This document shows, one piece after another, positions 6,604 to 14,034 of a stretch of DNA of 40,206 nt. Every line of letters begins with the position of its first letter. The first letter of the stretch is position 1. The stretch spans positions 19,894 to 60,099 of the forward strand of contig DISD01000042.1 of assembly GCA_002435715.1 (NCBI GenBank), in the 5' to 3' direction. The position numbers and the translations under genes are program-made. The notes below the pieces were generated by a model, which saw only the letters and a list, made by a program, of their open reading frames with translations, ran no database searches and was not told where the DNA came from. Origin of the DNA: Rhodospirillaceae bacterium UBA6219 (GTDB taxonomy: Bacteria; Pseudomonadota; Alphaproteobacteria; Rhodospirillales; Magnetospirillaceae).

Positions 6604-8343
6604 ATGAACCTGTTCAAGTATTTCCGCGAAGAAATCGTTGCCGCTTTGGGCCGTCTGGACCTGCCGGAAGGCCTGGATACCAGCAAGGTGACCGCCGAGC
6701 CCCCGCGTGAGGAAGCCCATGGCGACGTCGCCACCAACGCCGCCATGGTGTTGTCCAAGGGCGCCGGCATGAAGCCGCGCGACCTGGCGGAAAAGCTGGC
6801 CGCCGAATTGCGCGGCCATGCGGCGGTGGCGGCGGTGGAAATCGCCGGTCCGGGGTTCATCAACCTGCGTCTGGTGGAAAGCTTCTGGGCCGAACGTCTG
6901 GCGGAAATCCTGACCGAAGGCGCCGCTTACGGCAATTCCTCCATGGGCGGCAACGCGCCGGTCAACGTGGAATACGTTTCGGCCAATCCCACCGGTCCCA
7001 TGCATATCGGCCACGCCCGTGGCGCCGTGGTCGGTGACGTGCTGGCGTCGTTGCTGGCCAAGGCCGGCTATGCGGTCAGCCGCGAATATTACATCAACGA
7101 TGCCGGGTCCCAGGTGGACGTGTTGGCACGTTCCGCCCATCTGCGTTACCGCGAGGCCCTGGGCGAGACCATCGAAATCCCCGAAGGCTTGTATCCGGGC
7201 GAATATCTGAAGCCCACCGGCGCCAAGCTGGCGGAAATCCATGGCGACAAGTTCAAGGACGCCCCCGAAGCCGAATGGCTGCCCCAGTTCCGTCTGTTCT
7301 GCGTCGATGCCATGATGGACATGATCCGCGAGGATTTGGCCGCCTTGGGCGTCAAGCACGACGTCTTCACCTCGGAACGCGGTCTGGTCGAGGGCGGCAA
7401 GGTCGATGCGGCGCTGAGCTATCTGGAAGGCTTGGGGCAGGTCTATGAAGGCGTGCTGGAGCCGCCCAAGGGCAAGGTTCTGGACGATTGGGAACCGCGT
7501 CCGCAGACCCTGTTCCGGGCCACGGCCTTTGGTGACGACGTGGACCGTCCGTTGAAGAAGTCGGACGGGTCTTGGACCTATTTCGCCTCGGACATCGCCT
7601 ATCACCTGGACAAGTACCGTCGTGGCTTCCCGGCGATGATCGACATCTGGGGCGCCGATCACGGCGGTTACGTCAAGCGCATGCAGGCCGCCGTCAAGGC
7701 GGTCAGCGAGGGCGGCGGTGACCTGGACGTGAAGCTGTGCCAGATGGTCAATCTGATGAAGGGCGGCCAGCCTTATAAGATGAGCAAGCGGGCAGGGACC
7801 TTTGTCACCCTGCGCGATCTGGTGGACCAGGTGGGCAAGGACGTGGTCCGCTTCATCATGCTGACCCGCAAGAACGACGCCCATCTGGATTTCGACCTGG
7901 ACAAGGTGCTGGAACAGTCCCGCGACAATCCGGTTTTCTATGTGCAATACGCCCATGCCCGCTGCCATTCGGTGCTGCGCCACGGCCGTGACGCCCTGGT
8001 CGGGGCCGATCTGTCGGGATCGGCTTTGGCGACAGGACCTTTGGCCCGCTTGACCGATCCGGCCGAGCTTGCTGTGATCAAAGTGCTGGCCGGATGGCCA
8101 CGTATGGTTGAAAGTGCTGCCGAAGCGCATGAACCGCATCGCGTGGCGTTCTACCTGAACGACGTGGCCGCGGCCTTCCATGGGTTGTGGAACAAGGGTA
8201 AGGACGATACCCAATTGCGTTTCCTGATCGAAGGCGACGCGGAATTGTCCTTGGCCCGTATGGCGCTGGTGCGCGCCGTCGCCGACGTCATCGCGTCCGG
8301 TCTGGCGGTGTTTGGTGTGGAACCGGTGGAGGAGATGCGCTGA
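6604..8343 (+). CDS. argS: arginyl-tRNA synthetase
   Basis: This 579-residue class I aminoacyl-tRNA synthetase charges tRNA-Arg with arginine. Domain order: an N-terminal Add-1 domain (about 1-110), the Rossmann catalytic core with the HIGH signature in GPMHIGHARG (about 135-144) and the KMSK loop in YKMSKRAG (about 392-399), then the helical anticodon-binding (DALR) domain with YVQYAHAR and a C-terminus ending VEEMR. Length is normal. The ATG follows the dgt stop with no gap, and the SPOR gene starts one base after its stop. Codon use matches the neighbours. Identification is certain. Confidence 0.98.
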   Translation: MNLFKYFREEIVAALGRLDLPEGLDTSKVTAEPPREEAHGDVATNAAMVLSKGAGMKPRDLAEKLAAELRGHAAVAAVEIAGPGFINLRLVESFWAERLAEILTEGAAYGNSSMGGNAPVNVEYVSANPTGPMHIGHARGAVVGDVLASLLAKAGYAVSREYYINDAGSQVDVLARSAHLRYREALGETIEIPEGLYPGEYLKPTGAKLAEIHGDKFKDAPEAEWLPQFRLFCVDAMMDMIREDLAALGVKHDVFTSERGLVEGGKVDAALSYLEGLGQVYEGVLEPPKGKVLDDWEPRPQTLFRATAFGDDVDRPLKKSDGSWTYFASDIAYHLDKYRRGFPAMIDIWGADHGGYVKRMQAAVKAVSEGGGDLDVKLCQMVNLMKGGQPYKMSKRAGTFVTLRDLVDQVGKDVVRFIMLTRKNDAHLDFDLDKVLEQSRDNPVFYVQYAHARCHSVLRHGRDALVGADLSGSALATGPLARLTDPAELAVIKVLAGWPRMVESAAEAHEPHRVAFYLNDVAAAFHGLWNKGKDDTQLRFLIEGDAELSLARMALVRAVADVIASGLAVFGVEPVEEMR

Positions 8344-8344
8344 C

Positions 8345-9265
8345 ATGGCGGGACACCCCGACGACGATTATAATCGCGACATCCTGGATATCATCCCCGA
8401 GCGCTTCGACGCCGACCCGGACACCTATCCGGCCCGTTCCGGCCTGCGCCTGCGCAATTGGCTGATCCTGGGGGGCGCGGTGCTGGCCGTCGGCGTGGCG
8501 GTGGCGGTGGGCTGGCGCATGTTCGCCGGTCCCGGCGTCAATGCCGACGGGGTGCCGGTGATCACCGCCGACCAACGCCCCATCAAGATCAGGCCCGATG
8601 ACCGTGGTGGCATGCAGGTGCCCAACCAGGACAAGCTGGTTTATGGTCGGTTGGAACAAGGTGATGGCGATTCCAAGGTCGAACGCTTGCTGCCACCCGC
8701 CGAGCAGCCGGTGCCGCCACCGCCGGCCCCGTCGGAAGCGGTCGCCAAGCCGGTTCCGATGGTCCAGGAAGTGATGAAGCCAGCCCCGGTGCCGCCCCCC
8801 ATGGCCGCACCGGCCCCGGTTCCGGTTCCGGTTCCGCCGCCTGTGGCGGTTAAGCCGGTCGAGCCCGCACCTGTGGTCGCCGCGGCTCCGTCTCCGGCAC
8901 CCGCTCCGGTCAAGCCGGTTGCTCCGGTCAAGACCATCGTTTCACCGGCGGCGACACCGGCTCCCGCACCCGCCCCGGCACCTGTTCAAAGTGCCGCCAA
9001 GACCGCCGCCGTTTCCGGTGGGGGATATCTGGTGCAATTGGGCGCTTTGAGCTCGGCTGCGGGGGCTGAAACGGAATGGAACCGCATTCAACGCGCCAAC
9101 AGTGATGTTCTGGCGGGGCTGAAATCCGATGTGGTTCCTGTCGACATTCCCGGCAAGGGTAAGTTCTGGCGACTGCGTGCTGGTCCCTTGGACGACCAGG
9201 GGGCGCGTCGTGTCTGCGCTGAGATGAAAACCCGTAATCTGGGGTGCATGGTTGTCCGCAAATAA
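8345..9265 (+). CDS. SPOR-domain cell-envelope/division protein
   Basis: This 306-residue protein has a short cytosolic N-terminus, one membrane helix (about residues 36-58, LILGGAVLAVGVAVAVGW) and a long Pro/Ala/Val-rich periplasmic linker (about 115-225). It ends in a SPOR domain (about 230-306: GGYLVQLGALSSAAGAE to GCMVVRK). SPOR domains bind peptidoglycan stripped of stem peptides at the septum, so a role in division or wall remodelling is expected, as for FtsN-like proteins. The start at 8345 is one base after the argS stop, with GGAGGAG upstream; the longer open frame starting inside argS lacks such a site. It overlaps nagZ by 14 bases. Position between argS and nagZ is conserved in Alphaproteobacteria. 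Confidence 0.88.
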   Translation: MAGHPDDDYNRDILDIIPERFDADPDTYPARSGLRLRNWLILGGAVLAVGVAVAVGWRMFAGPGVNADGVPVITADQRPIKIRPDDRGGMQVPNQDKLVYGRLEQGDGDSKVERLLPPAEQPVPPPPAPSEAVAKPVPMVQEVMKPAPVPPPMAAPAPVPVPVPPPVAVKPVEPAPVVAAAPSPAPAPVKPVAPVKTIVSPAATPAPAPAPAPVQSAAKTAAVSGGGYLVQLGALSSAAGAETEWNRIQRANSDVLAGLKSDVVPVDIPGKGKFWRLRAGPLDDQGARRVCAEMKTRNLGCMVVRK

Positions 9266-10271
9266 TCCGATCCCGTCGGCAGCGATTTTCGGCTGCTCTG
9301 GCTTGGCTTTGACCGAGGCGGAGAAGGCTTTCTTCGCCCAAACCAATCCCTTGGGCTTCATTCTGTTCGCTCGCAATGTGGACAACCCCGATCAAGTGCG
9401 TCATCTGGTCGGCCAATTGCGTGAAAGCGTTGGCCGGGCTGACGCGCCGGTCCTCATCGACCAGGAAGGGGGCCGGGTGCAACGCCTGCGGCCACCCCAT
9501 TGGCGGGCGGCACCTCCCGGCATGGTTTTCGCCGATCTGGCGGCCAAGGACGCCCAGGCCGCCACGCAGGCCCTGCGTCTGAACTATCGCCTGATCGGCG
9601 CTGAACTGGCCGATCTGGGTATCGATGTGGATTGTGCCCCGGTTCTGGATGTGCCTGTTTCCGGGGCCCATGATGTCATCGGCGACCGTGCCTTTGGCAG
9701 GACGGCCGCCATGGTGGCCGATCTGGGCCGCGCCGTCTGTGACGGATTGTTGGACCAAGGCGTGTTGCCGGTGATCAAGCATATCCCCGGCCACGGCCGC
9801 GCCATGGTGGATTCGCATCTGTCGCTGCCGGTGGTCGATGCCAGCCGAGCGGAATTGGAAGCCCAGGATTTCGCCCCGTTTGCCGCTTTGCGCGACCAGC
9901 CCTGGGCGATGACCGCCCACGTTGTCTATACCGCGATCGACGCCAAGGCCCCGGCCACCACCTCGGTCAAGGTCATCGGCGAGATCATTCGCGGTCTGAT
10001 CGGCTTCGAAGGCCTGCTGATTTCCGACGACCTGTCCATGAAGGCGCTGGGCGGCAGCTTTGGCGACCGGACCAAAGCCTGTCTGGAGGCCGGCTGTGAC
10101 GTGGTGCTGCATTGTAACGGCCAGATGGAGGAAATGACCGCCATCGCCGGCCAATTGGCACCGCTGACCGATAGCGCCCGCGAACGGGTGGCCCAGGGGC
10201 AACGCATGAAGCGTCGCCATGACCTGGATCGGGTGGCTGCCTTGGCCGAATTGAACCGGTTGCTGGCATGA
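9252..10271 (+). CDS. nagZ: beta-N-acetylhexosaminidase (glycoside hydrolase family 3)
   Basis: This 339-residue cytosolic enzyme of family GH3 removes N-acetylglucosamine from anhydro-muropeptides in cell-wall recycling. Conserved blocks: LGFILFARN, LIDQEGGRVQRL (substrate binding), CAPVLDV, the NagZ catalytic loop KHIPGHGRAMVDSH with its His/Asp pair, and ISDDLSMKAL containing the nucleophile Asp. It appears to start at TTG 9252, 14 bases inside the SPOR gene. No ATG or GTG lies before the conserved AIFGCSGL segment in this frame, so the rare start is well supported and suggests translational coupling. Its stop overlaps the next ATG by 4 bases. Confidence 0.94.
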   Translation: MSANNPIPSAAIFGCSGLALTEAEKAFFAQTNPLGFILFARNVDNPDQVRHLVGQLRESVGRADAPVLIDQEGGRVQRLRPPHWRAAPPGMVFADLAAKDAQAATQALRLNYRLIGAELADLGIDVDCAPVLDVPVSGAHDVIGDRAFGRTAAMVADLGRAVCDGLLDQGVLPVIKHIPGHGRAMVDSHLSLPVVDASRAELEAQDFAPFAALRDQPWAMTAHVVYTAIDAKAPATTSVKVIGEIIRGLIGFEGLLISDDLSMKALGGSFGDRTKACLEAGCDVVLHCNGQMEEMTAIAGQLAPLTDSARERVAQGQRMKRRHDLDRVAALAELNRLLA

Positions 10272-10951
10272 ACGACCTGATCGGTATCGTGCAGCAGGTT
10301 TCGGTGGTGGCCTTGCCGCTGGTTTTCGCCATCACCCTGCACGAAGCCGCCCATGGCTTTGCCGCCCTTGCCATGGGCGACGACACCGCCAAGCGGTTGG
10401 GACGTATTTCCCTCAATCCCATCCGCCACATCGATCTGTTCGGCACCATCATCGTGCCGGCTCTGTTGCTGGTGATGGGATCGTTCCTGTTCGGTTGGGC
10501 CAAGCCGGTACCGGTGGATTTTCGCAAATTGCGTAATCCGCGCTATGGCATGGTGGTGGTCGCCGCCGCCGGGCCGGGAGCCAACATCCTGATGGCCATC
10601 ATTGCGATCCTGCTGATCGGCGTCGTTGGTCATCTGCCGCCCTCGGCTGTCGACTGGGCCCGCCTTAATTTGGCAAATGCCATTTATATCAATCTGCTGC
10701 TGGCTGTATTTAATCTGATCCCGATCCCGCCTTTGGATGGCGGCCGGGTTGCTGTCGGCCTGTTGCCACGTCATCTGGCCTTTCATCTGGCCCGGCTGGA
10801 AGACAAGGGAATCCTGATCGTCATCGGCCTGTTGATGATCCTGCCTTTGGTCACTGGGCTGGTGGGGTACCGAATCGATCCCTTTGATTTGGTCATTCAG
10901 CCGGCCATCAATGGTTTGCTGACCTTGTTGGTGGGCGTATTCGGCGGCTAG
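10268..10951 (+). CDS. site-2-protease-family (M50) membrane metalloprotease
   Basis: This 227-residue multi-pass membrane protein of peptidase family M50 has the zinc motif HEAAH (HExxH, about residues 25-29) in the first hydrophobic segment. The second ligand motif, NLIPIPPLDGGR (NPxPxLDGG type), is at about residues 153-164. The family cleaves transmembrane segments of regulators; this compact form lacks PDZ and CBS domains, so its substrate is unknown. Its ATG overlaps the nagZ stop (ATGA). scpA begins about 60 bases downstream. Compared with other alphaproteobacterial nagZ-scpAB clusters this gene is an extra member; whether it is widely conserved there cannot be told from one window. 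Confidence 0.9.
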   Translation: MNDLIGIVQQVSVVALPLVFAITLHEAAHGFAALAMGDDTAKRLGRISLNPIRHIDLFGTIIVPALLLVMGSFLFGWAKPVPVDFRKLRNPRYGMVVVAAAGPGANILMAIIAILLIGVVGHLPPSAVDWARLNLANAIYINLLLAVFNLIPIPPLDGGRVAVGLLPRHLAFHLARLEDKGILIVIGLLMILPLVTGLVGYRIDPFDLVIQPAINGLLTLLVGVFGG

Positions 10952-11009
10952 AACCCCGCTGTCATCCATGTTATTGTGTTGGTCGTATTCATCGGCACAA
11001 GATATTGCG

Positions 11010-11810
11010 ATGTCAATGCAGGTTGACGTTTTTCAAGAAGATGACGAGGCACCCCAGCGTTCCCCCGAGGAACGACTGCTGGTGGACCTTGAGGGGTTCG
11101 AAGGGCCGTTGGACGTGCTGCTGACCCTGGCGCGCGAGCAAAAGGTCGATCTGACCAAGATTTCCATCCTGAAACTGGCCGATCAGTATCTGGAATTCGT
11201 CAACCGCATCCGCCAACGTCACCTGGACCTGGCGGCGGAATATCTGGTGATGGCGGCATGGCTGGCTTATCTGAAGTCGCGCCTGTTGCTGCCCGAACCG
11301 GAACCGGAACAAGAAGGTCAGCCCAGCGCCGCTGAGATGGCCGATATCCTGGCTTTTCGGCTGCGACGCCTGGAAGTTATGCAACAGGCGGGCACCACCT
11401 TGGTCAACCGGGCGCAGTTGGGCCGTGAAATCTTTGCCCGGGGCGAGCCGGAAGAAGTGCCGGTGATCACCCATTCCATGTTCGACGTGGAATTGTTCGA
11501 CCTGCTGAAGGCCTATGCCGACCACGTGGTGCGGACTTCGGTGCGCACACTCCATATCGAAGCCCCCGACCTTTATTCGGTGGAAGACGCGCTGCGGCGG
11601 CTGGAACGCATGCTGGGCACCATGCCCGATTGGTCGGTTCTGTCGTCCTATCTGCCCAGTTTCCAAGGCGACAGCCTGAAGATGAAGTCGGCGGTGGCGT
11701 CGACTTTCATCGCCGCTTTGGAACTGGCCAAGCAGGGGCGCTTGCAATTGCGCCAGGATGGCGGGCCTTATTCGCCCATCTATGTCAAAGCCGGAGACGC
11801 GGCGGCGTGA
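11010..11810 (+). CDS. scpA: segregation and condensation protein A
   Basis: ScpA is the kleisin that bridges the SMC ATPase and works with ScpB in chromosome condensation and partitioning. The protein (266 residues from this start) shows the N-terminal kleisin block LEGFEGPLDVLLTLAREQKVDL, then ILKLADQYLEFV and AAWLAYLKSRLLLPEPE, and a C-terminal winged-helix region ending in the SMC-binding part. The frame is open upstream to an ATG at 10968, but that adds 14 residues unlike the family (MLLCWSYSS...). ATG 11010 or 11016 is preferred; neither has a clear ribosome binding site. It overlaps scpB by 4 bases (GTGA). Confidence 0.93.
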   Translation: MSMQVDVFQEDDEAPQRSPEERLLVDLEGFEGPLDVLLTLAREQKVDLTKISILKLADQYLEFVNRIRQRHLDLAAEYLVMAAWLAYLKSRLLLPEPEPEQEGQPSAAEMADILAFRLRRLEVMQQAGTTLVNRAQLGREIFARGEPEEVPVITHSMFDVELFDLLKAYADHVVRTSVRTLHIEAPDLYSVEDALRRLERMLGTMPDWSVLSSYLPSFQGDSLKMKSAVASTFIAALELAKQGRLQLRQDGGPYSPIYVKAGDAAA

Positions 11811-12475
11811 GCGACGAATTCGACCTTGAACACCTGCGATTGCTGGAAGCCCTGCTGTTTGCCTCGGCCCAGCCCCTGGACGAACGCGATCTGGCCGACA
11901 AGTTGCCGGCCGACAGCGACGTGCCAGCCTTGCTGGCTGAATTGCAAAGCCAATATGCGGGCCGGGGGGTCAACCTGGTCCGGCGCGAGGCCAAATGGGC
12001 GTTCCGCACCGCCCCGGATCTGGCCGGTCAGTTGACCATTGAGCAGACCCAGACCCGGCGCCTGTCGCGCGCTGCCATCGAGGTTCTGGCCATCATCGCC
12101 TATAACCAGCCGATCACCCGCGCCGAGATCGAGGAAGTGCGCGGTGTGGCGTTGTCCAAGGGCACTTTGGACCTGTTGTTCCAGGCCGGTTGGATCAGGC
12201 CGCGTGGCCGTCGCCGCACACCGGGCAAGCCGCTGCAATGGGGGACCAGCGATGGTTTCTTGGACCATTTCGGTTTGGAAAACCTGGAAGACCTGCCCAA
12301 CCTCAAGGAATTGAAGGCCGCCGGCCTGCTAGACACCCGTCCTGCCGCCGATGCCTATGGCAACCGTGCGGTTGACGATCTGACCCCGGTGGACACCGCC
12401 GAGGATGAAGACGACGAACCCGAACTGGATTTGTCTGACGTGGACGACAACGACTTGCTGGGTTTGGCGGAATAG
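11807..12475 (+). CDS. scpB: segregation and condensation protein B
   Basis: This 222-residue partner of ScpA in the SMC condensin complex consists of two winged-helix domains. Recognisable blocks are LRLLEALLFASAQPLDE at the N-terminus, SRAAIEVLAIIAYNQPITRAEIEEVRG in the middle and GRRRTPGKPLQWGTSDGFLDHFGL near the end. The start is taken as GTG 11807, which overlaps the scpA stop (GTGA) and places the family's N-terminus correctly; the longer open frame inside scpA is rejected. The C-terminal tail after about residue 185 is very acidic (EDEDDEPELDLSD), common in proteobacterial ScpB. tatA follows after 75 bases. Confidence 0.93.
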   Translation: MSDEFDLEHLRLLEALLFASAQPLDERDLADKLPADSDVPALLAELQSQYAGRGVNLVRREAKWAFRTAPDLAGQLTIEQTQTRRLSRAAIEVLAIIAYNQPITRAEIEEVRGVALSKGTLDLLFQAGWIRPRGRRRTPGKPLQWGTSDGFLDHFGLENLEDLPNLKELKAAGLLDTRPAADAYGNRAVDDLTPVDTAEDEDDEPELDLSDVDDNDLLGLAE

Positions 12476-12550
12476 GGCGGTTGCGAGACCCGCACAAGTC
12501 TGCGATGATCCGCGCCTTCGCTTTCATCCCTGCTGGCAGGAGAACTTTAC

Positions 12551-12778
12551 ATGGGTAGCTTCAGCATTTGGCACTGGCTGATCGTTCTGGTCATCGTGCT
12601 TCTGCTGTTCGGCGCGGGTAAGATCCCGAAGCTGATGGGCGATATGGCCAAGGGCGTCAAAGCCTTTAAGAAGGGCCTGAACGAAGACGACGATGCCCCG
12701 GCGGCCAAGCCGGCGGATTCGCAGCGCTTGGAATCCGAAGCCGCCCAACCGGCGGAAAAGGACACTGCCCGTCACTAA
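12551..12778 (+). CDS. tatA: Sec-independent (Tat) translocase subunit TatA
   Basis: This 75-residue protein has an N-terminal membrane helix (about residues 6-22), the hinge FGAGKIPKL, an amphipathic helix (GDMAKGVKAFKKGL) and a polar acidic tail. TatA polymerises to make the conduit for folded proteins exported by the Tat pathway. AGGAG lies 7 bases upstream of the ATG, a strong ribosome binding site. tatB and tatC follow in the usual order. The F-G hinge and short length favour TatA over TatB. Confidence 0.95.
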   Translation: MGSFSIWHWLIVLVIVLLLFGAGKIPKLMGDMAKGVKAFKKGLNEDDDAPAAKPADSQRLESEAAQPAEKDTARH

Positions 12779-12814
12779 GGGTGGTGATTTCCTGCGGAAC
12801 AAGGGACCCGGCGC

Positions 12815-13183
12815 ATGTTCGACATCGGCATGGATGAAATGGCTTTGGTGGCCGTGGTGGCGTTGATCGTCATCGGCCCCAAGGACCTGCCGCACGTCTT
12901 GCGGATGTGTGGCCGCTGGGTCCGCAAAGCCCGCGAACTAGCCGGCGAATTCCAGCGCGGTGTCGACGACATGGTGCGAGAAACCGAATTGTCCGAGCTG
13001 AAAAGCCAGGTCGAGAAGGTGGCGGACACCAACGCGTTGCGCCGTGAGATCGAAAAAAGCATCGATCCCACCGGCGACATCGCCCGCTCGCTGGAAGCGC
13101 CCAAGCTGGAAGAACCGGCGGCCAGCGTTTCCACCGAAGCCGCGCCCTCGGTTGCAGCCCCCGAAAAGCCGCCGGCGCCATGA
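12815..13183 (+). CDS. tatB: Sec-independent (Tat) translocase subunit TatB
   Basis: This 122-residue protein has the TatB N-terminus MFDIGMDEMALVAVVALIVIGPKDLP, with the characteristic Glu in the membrane helix and the GPKDLP hinge. A long amphipathic helix follows (RKARELAGEFQRGVDDMVRE), then an Ala/Pro/Glu-rich tail. TatB with TatC forms the receptor for twin-arginine signal peptides. AAGGGA precedes the ATG, and the stop overlaps the tatC start (ATGA), so the two are translationally coupled. Confidence 0.95.
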   Translation: MFDIGMDEMALVAVVALIVIGPKDLPHVLRMCGRWVRKARELAGEFQRGVDDMVRETELSELKSQVEKVADTNALRREIEKSIDPTGDIARSLEAPKLEEPAASVSTEAAPSVAAPEKPPAP

Positions 13184-14010
13184 GCAACATGACCGAGGAC
13201 AAGACCATGCCCTTGCTTGACCATCTGGTCGAGCTGCGCCAACGCCTGCTGTGGTCGGTGTTGGCTTTCATCGTCGTCTTCGCGGCGTGTTTCTATTTCT
13301 CCGCCGACATCTATGCCTTCCTGATGGACCCTTACGCCAAGGTCGCCTTGGACAAGGGCGGCATGCGGCGCCTGATCTACACCGCGCCCACCGAAGCGTT
13401 CTTCACCTATGTGAAGGTGTCGGCCTTTGCCGCCGGCGTGATCTGCTTCCCGGTTTGGGCCGGGCAGTTGTGGGCCTTCGTCGCGCCGGGGCTTTACAAG
13501 AACGAACGTCAGGCCTTTCTGCCGTTCCTGTTCGCCACCCCGGTGCTGTTCACCATGGGCGCCGCCCTGGTGTACTTCCTGGTCCTGCCCATGCTGTACA
13601 CCTATCTGCTGGGCTTCGAAAACCTGGTGCCCCATCAGGGCGAGCTTCCCATTCAGTTGGAAGCCAAGGTCAGCGAATCGCTGTCCTTGATCATGACCTT
13701 GATCTTCGCCTTCGGTCTGGCTTTCCAGATGCCGGTGCTGCTGACCCTGTTGGCGCGCGTCGGTCTGGTCACCGCCAAGGGTCTGGCGGAAAAGCGCCGT
13801 TACGCCATCGTCGCCGTCTTCGTCTTCGCCGCCGTGGTGACGCCGCCCGACGTGGTCAGCCAGATGTCCTTGGCCATTCCCATGGTGCTGCTGTACGAAG
13901 CCTCGATCATTTCCGCCCGCATGGCTGAAAAGAAGCGCGCAGAATCGTCCGAGGACGAGGATGAGGACGACGAGGACGACCCGGTTGAAGAGACCGATTT
14001 CAATCAATGA
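13180..14010 (+). CDS. tatC: Sec-independent (Tat) translocase subunit TatC
   Basis: This 276-residue six-helix membrane protein is the core twin-arginine signal-peptide receptor. Typical features: MPLLDHLVELRQRLLWS at the start, the periplasmic loop with PTEAFFTYVKVS, FVAPGLYKNER, and the late helices including VVTPPDVVSQM. The C-terminus (from about residue 247) is a strongly acidic tail (ESSEDEDEDDEDDPVEE), longer than in E. coli TatC and probably cytosolic. It overlaps tatB by 4 bases; serS starts 24 bases downstream. Identification is certain. Confidence 0.97.
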   Translation: MSNMTEDKTMPLLDHLVELRQRLLWSVLAFIVVFAACFYFSADIYAFLMDPYAKVALDKGGMRRLIYTAPTEAFFTYVKVSAFAAGVICFPVWAGQLWAFVAPGLYKNERQAFLPFLFATPVLFTMGAALVYFLVLPMLYTYLLGFENLVPHQGELPIQLEAKVSESLSLIMTLIFAFGLAFQMPVLLTLLARVGLVTAKGLAEKRRYAIVAVFVFAAVVTPPDVVSQMSLAIPMVLLYEASIISARMAEKKRAESSEDEDEDDEDDPVEETDFNQ

Positions 14011-14034
14011 TCCCGCTTAAGTGGATGTGATCTC

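Noticed and set aside
5323..8346. A 1007-codon open frame on the minus strand opposite dgt and argS
   Set aside because: It is exactly antisense to two certain genes, His/Gln/Gly-rich in the way expected of reversed high-GC3 coding sequence, and has no recognisable domain.
8641..9010. Low-complexity GTx/CCGGTTCCGG repeats as a DNA repeat element
   Set aside because: They encode the Pro/Val/Ala-rich linker of the SPOR protein in frame and are explained by coding.
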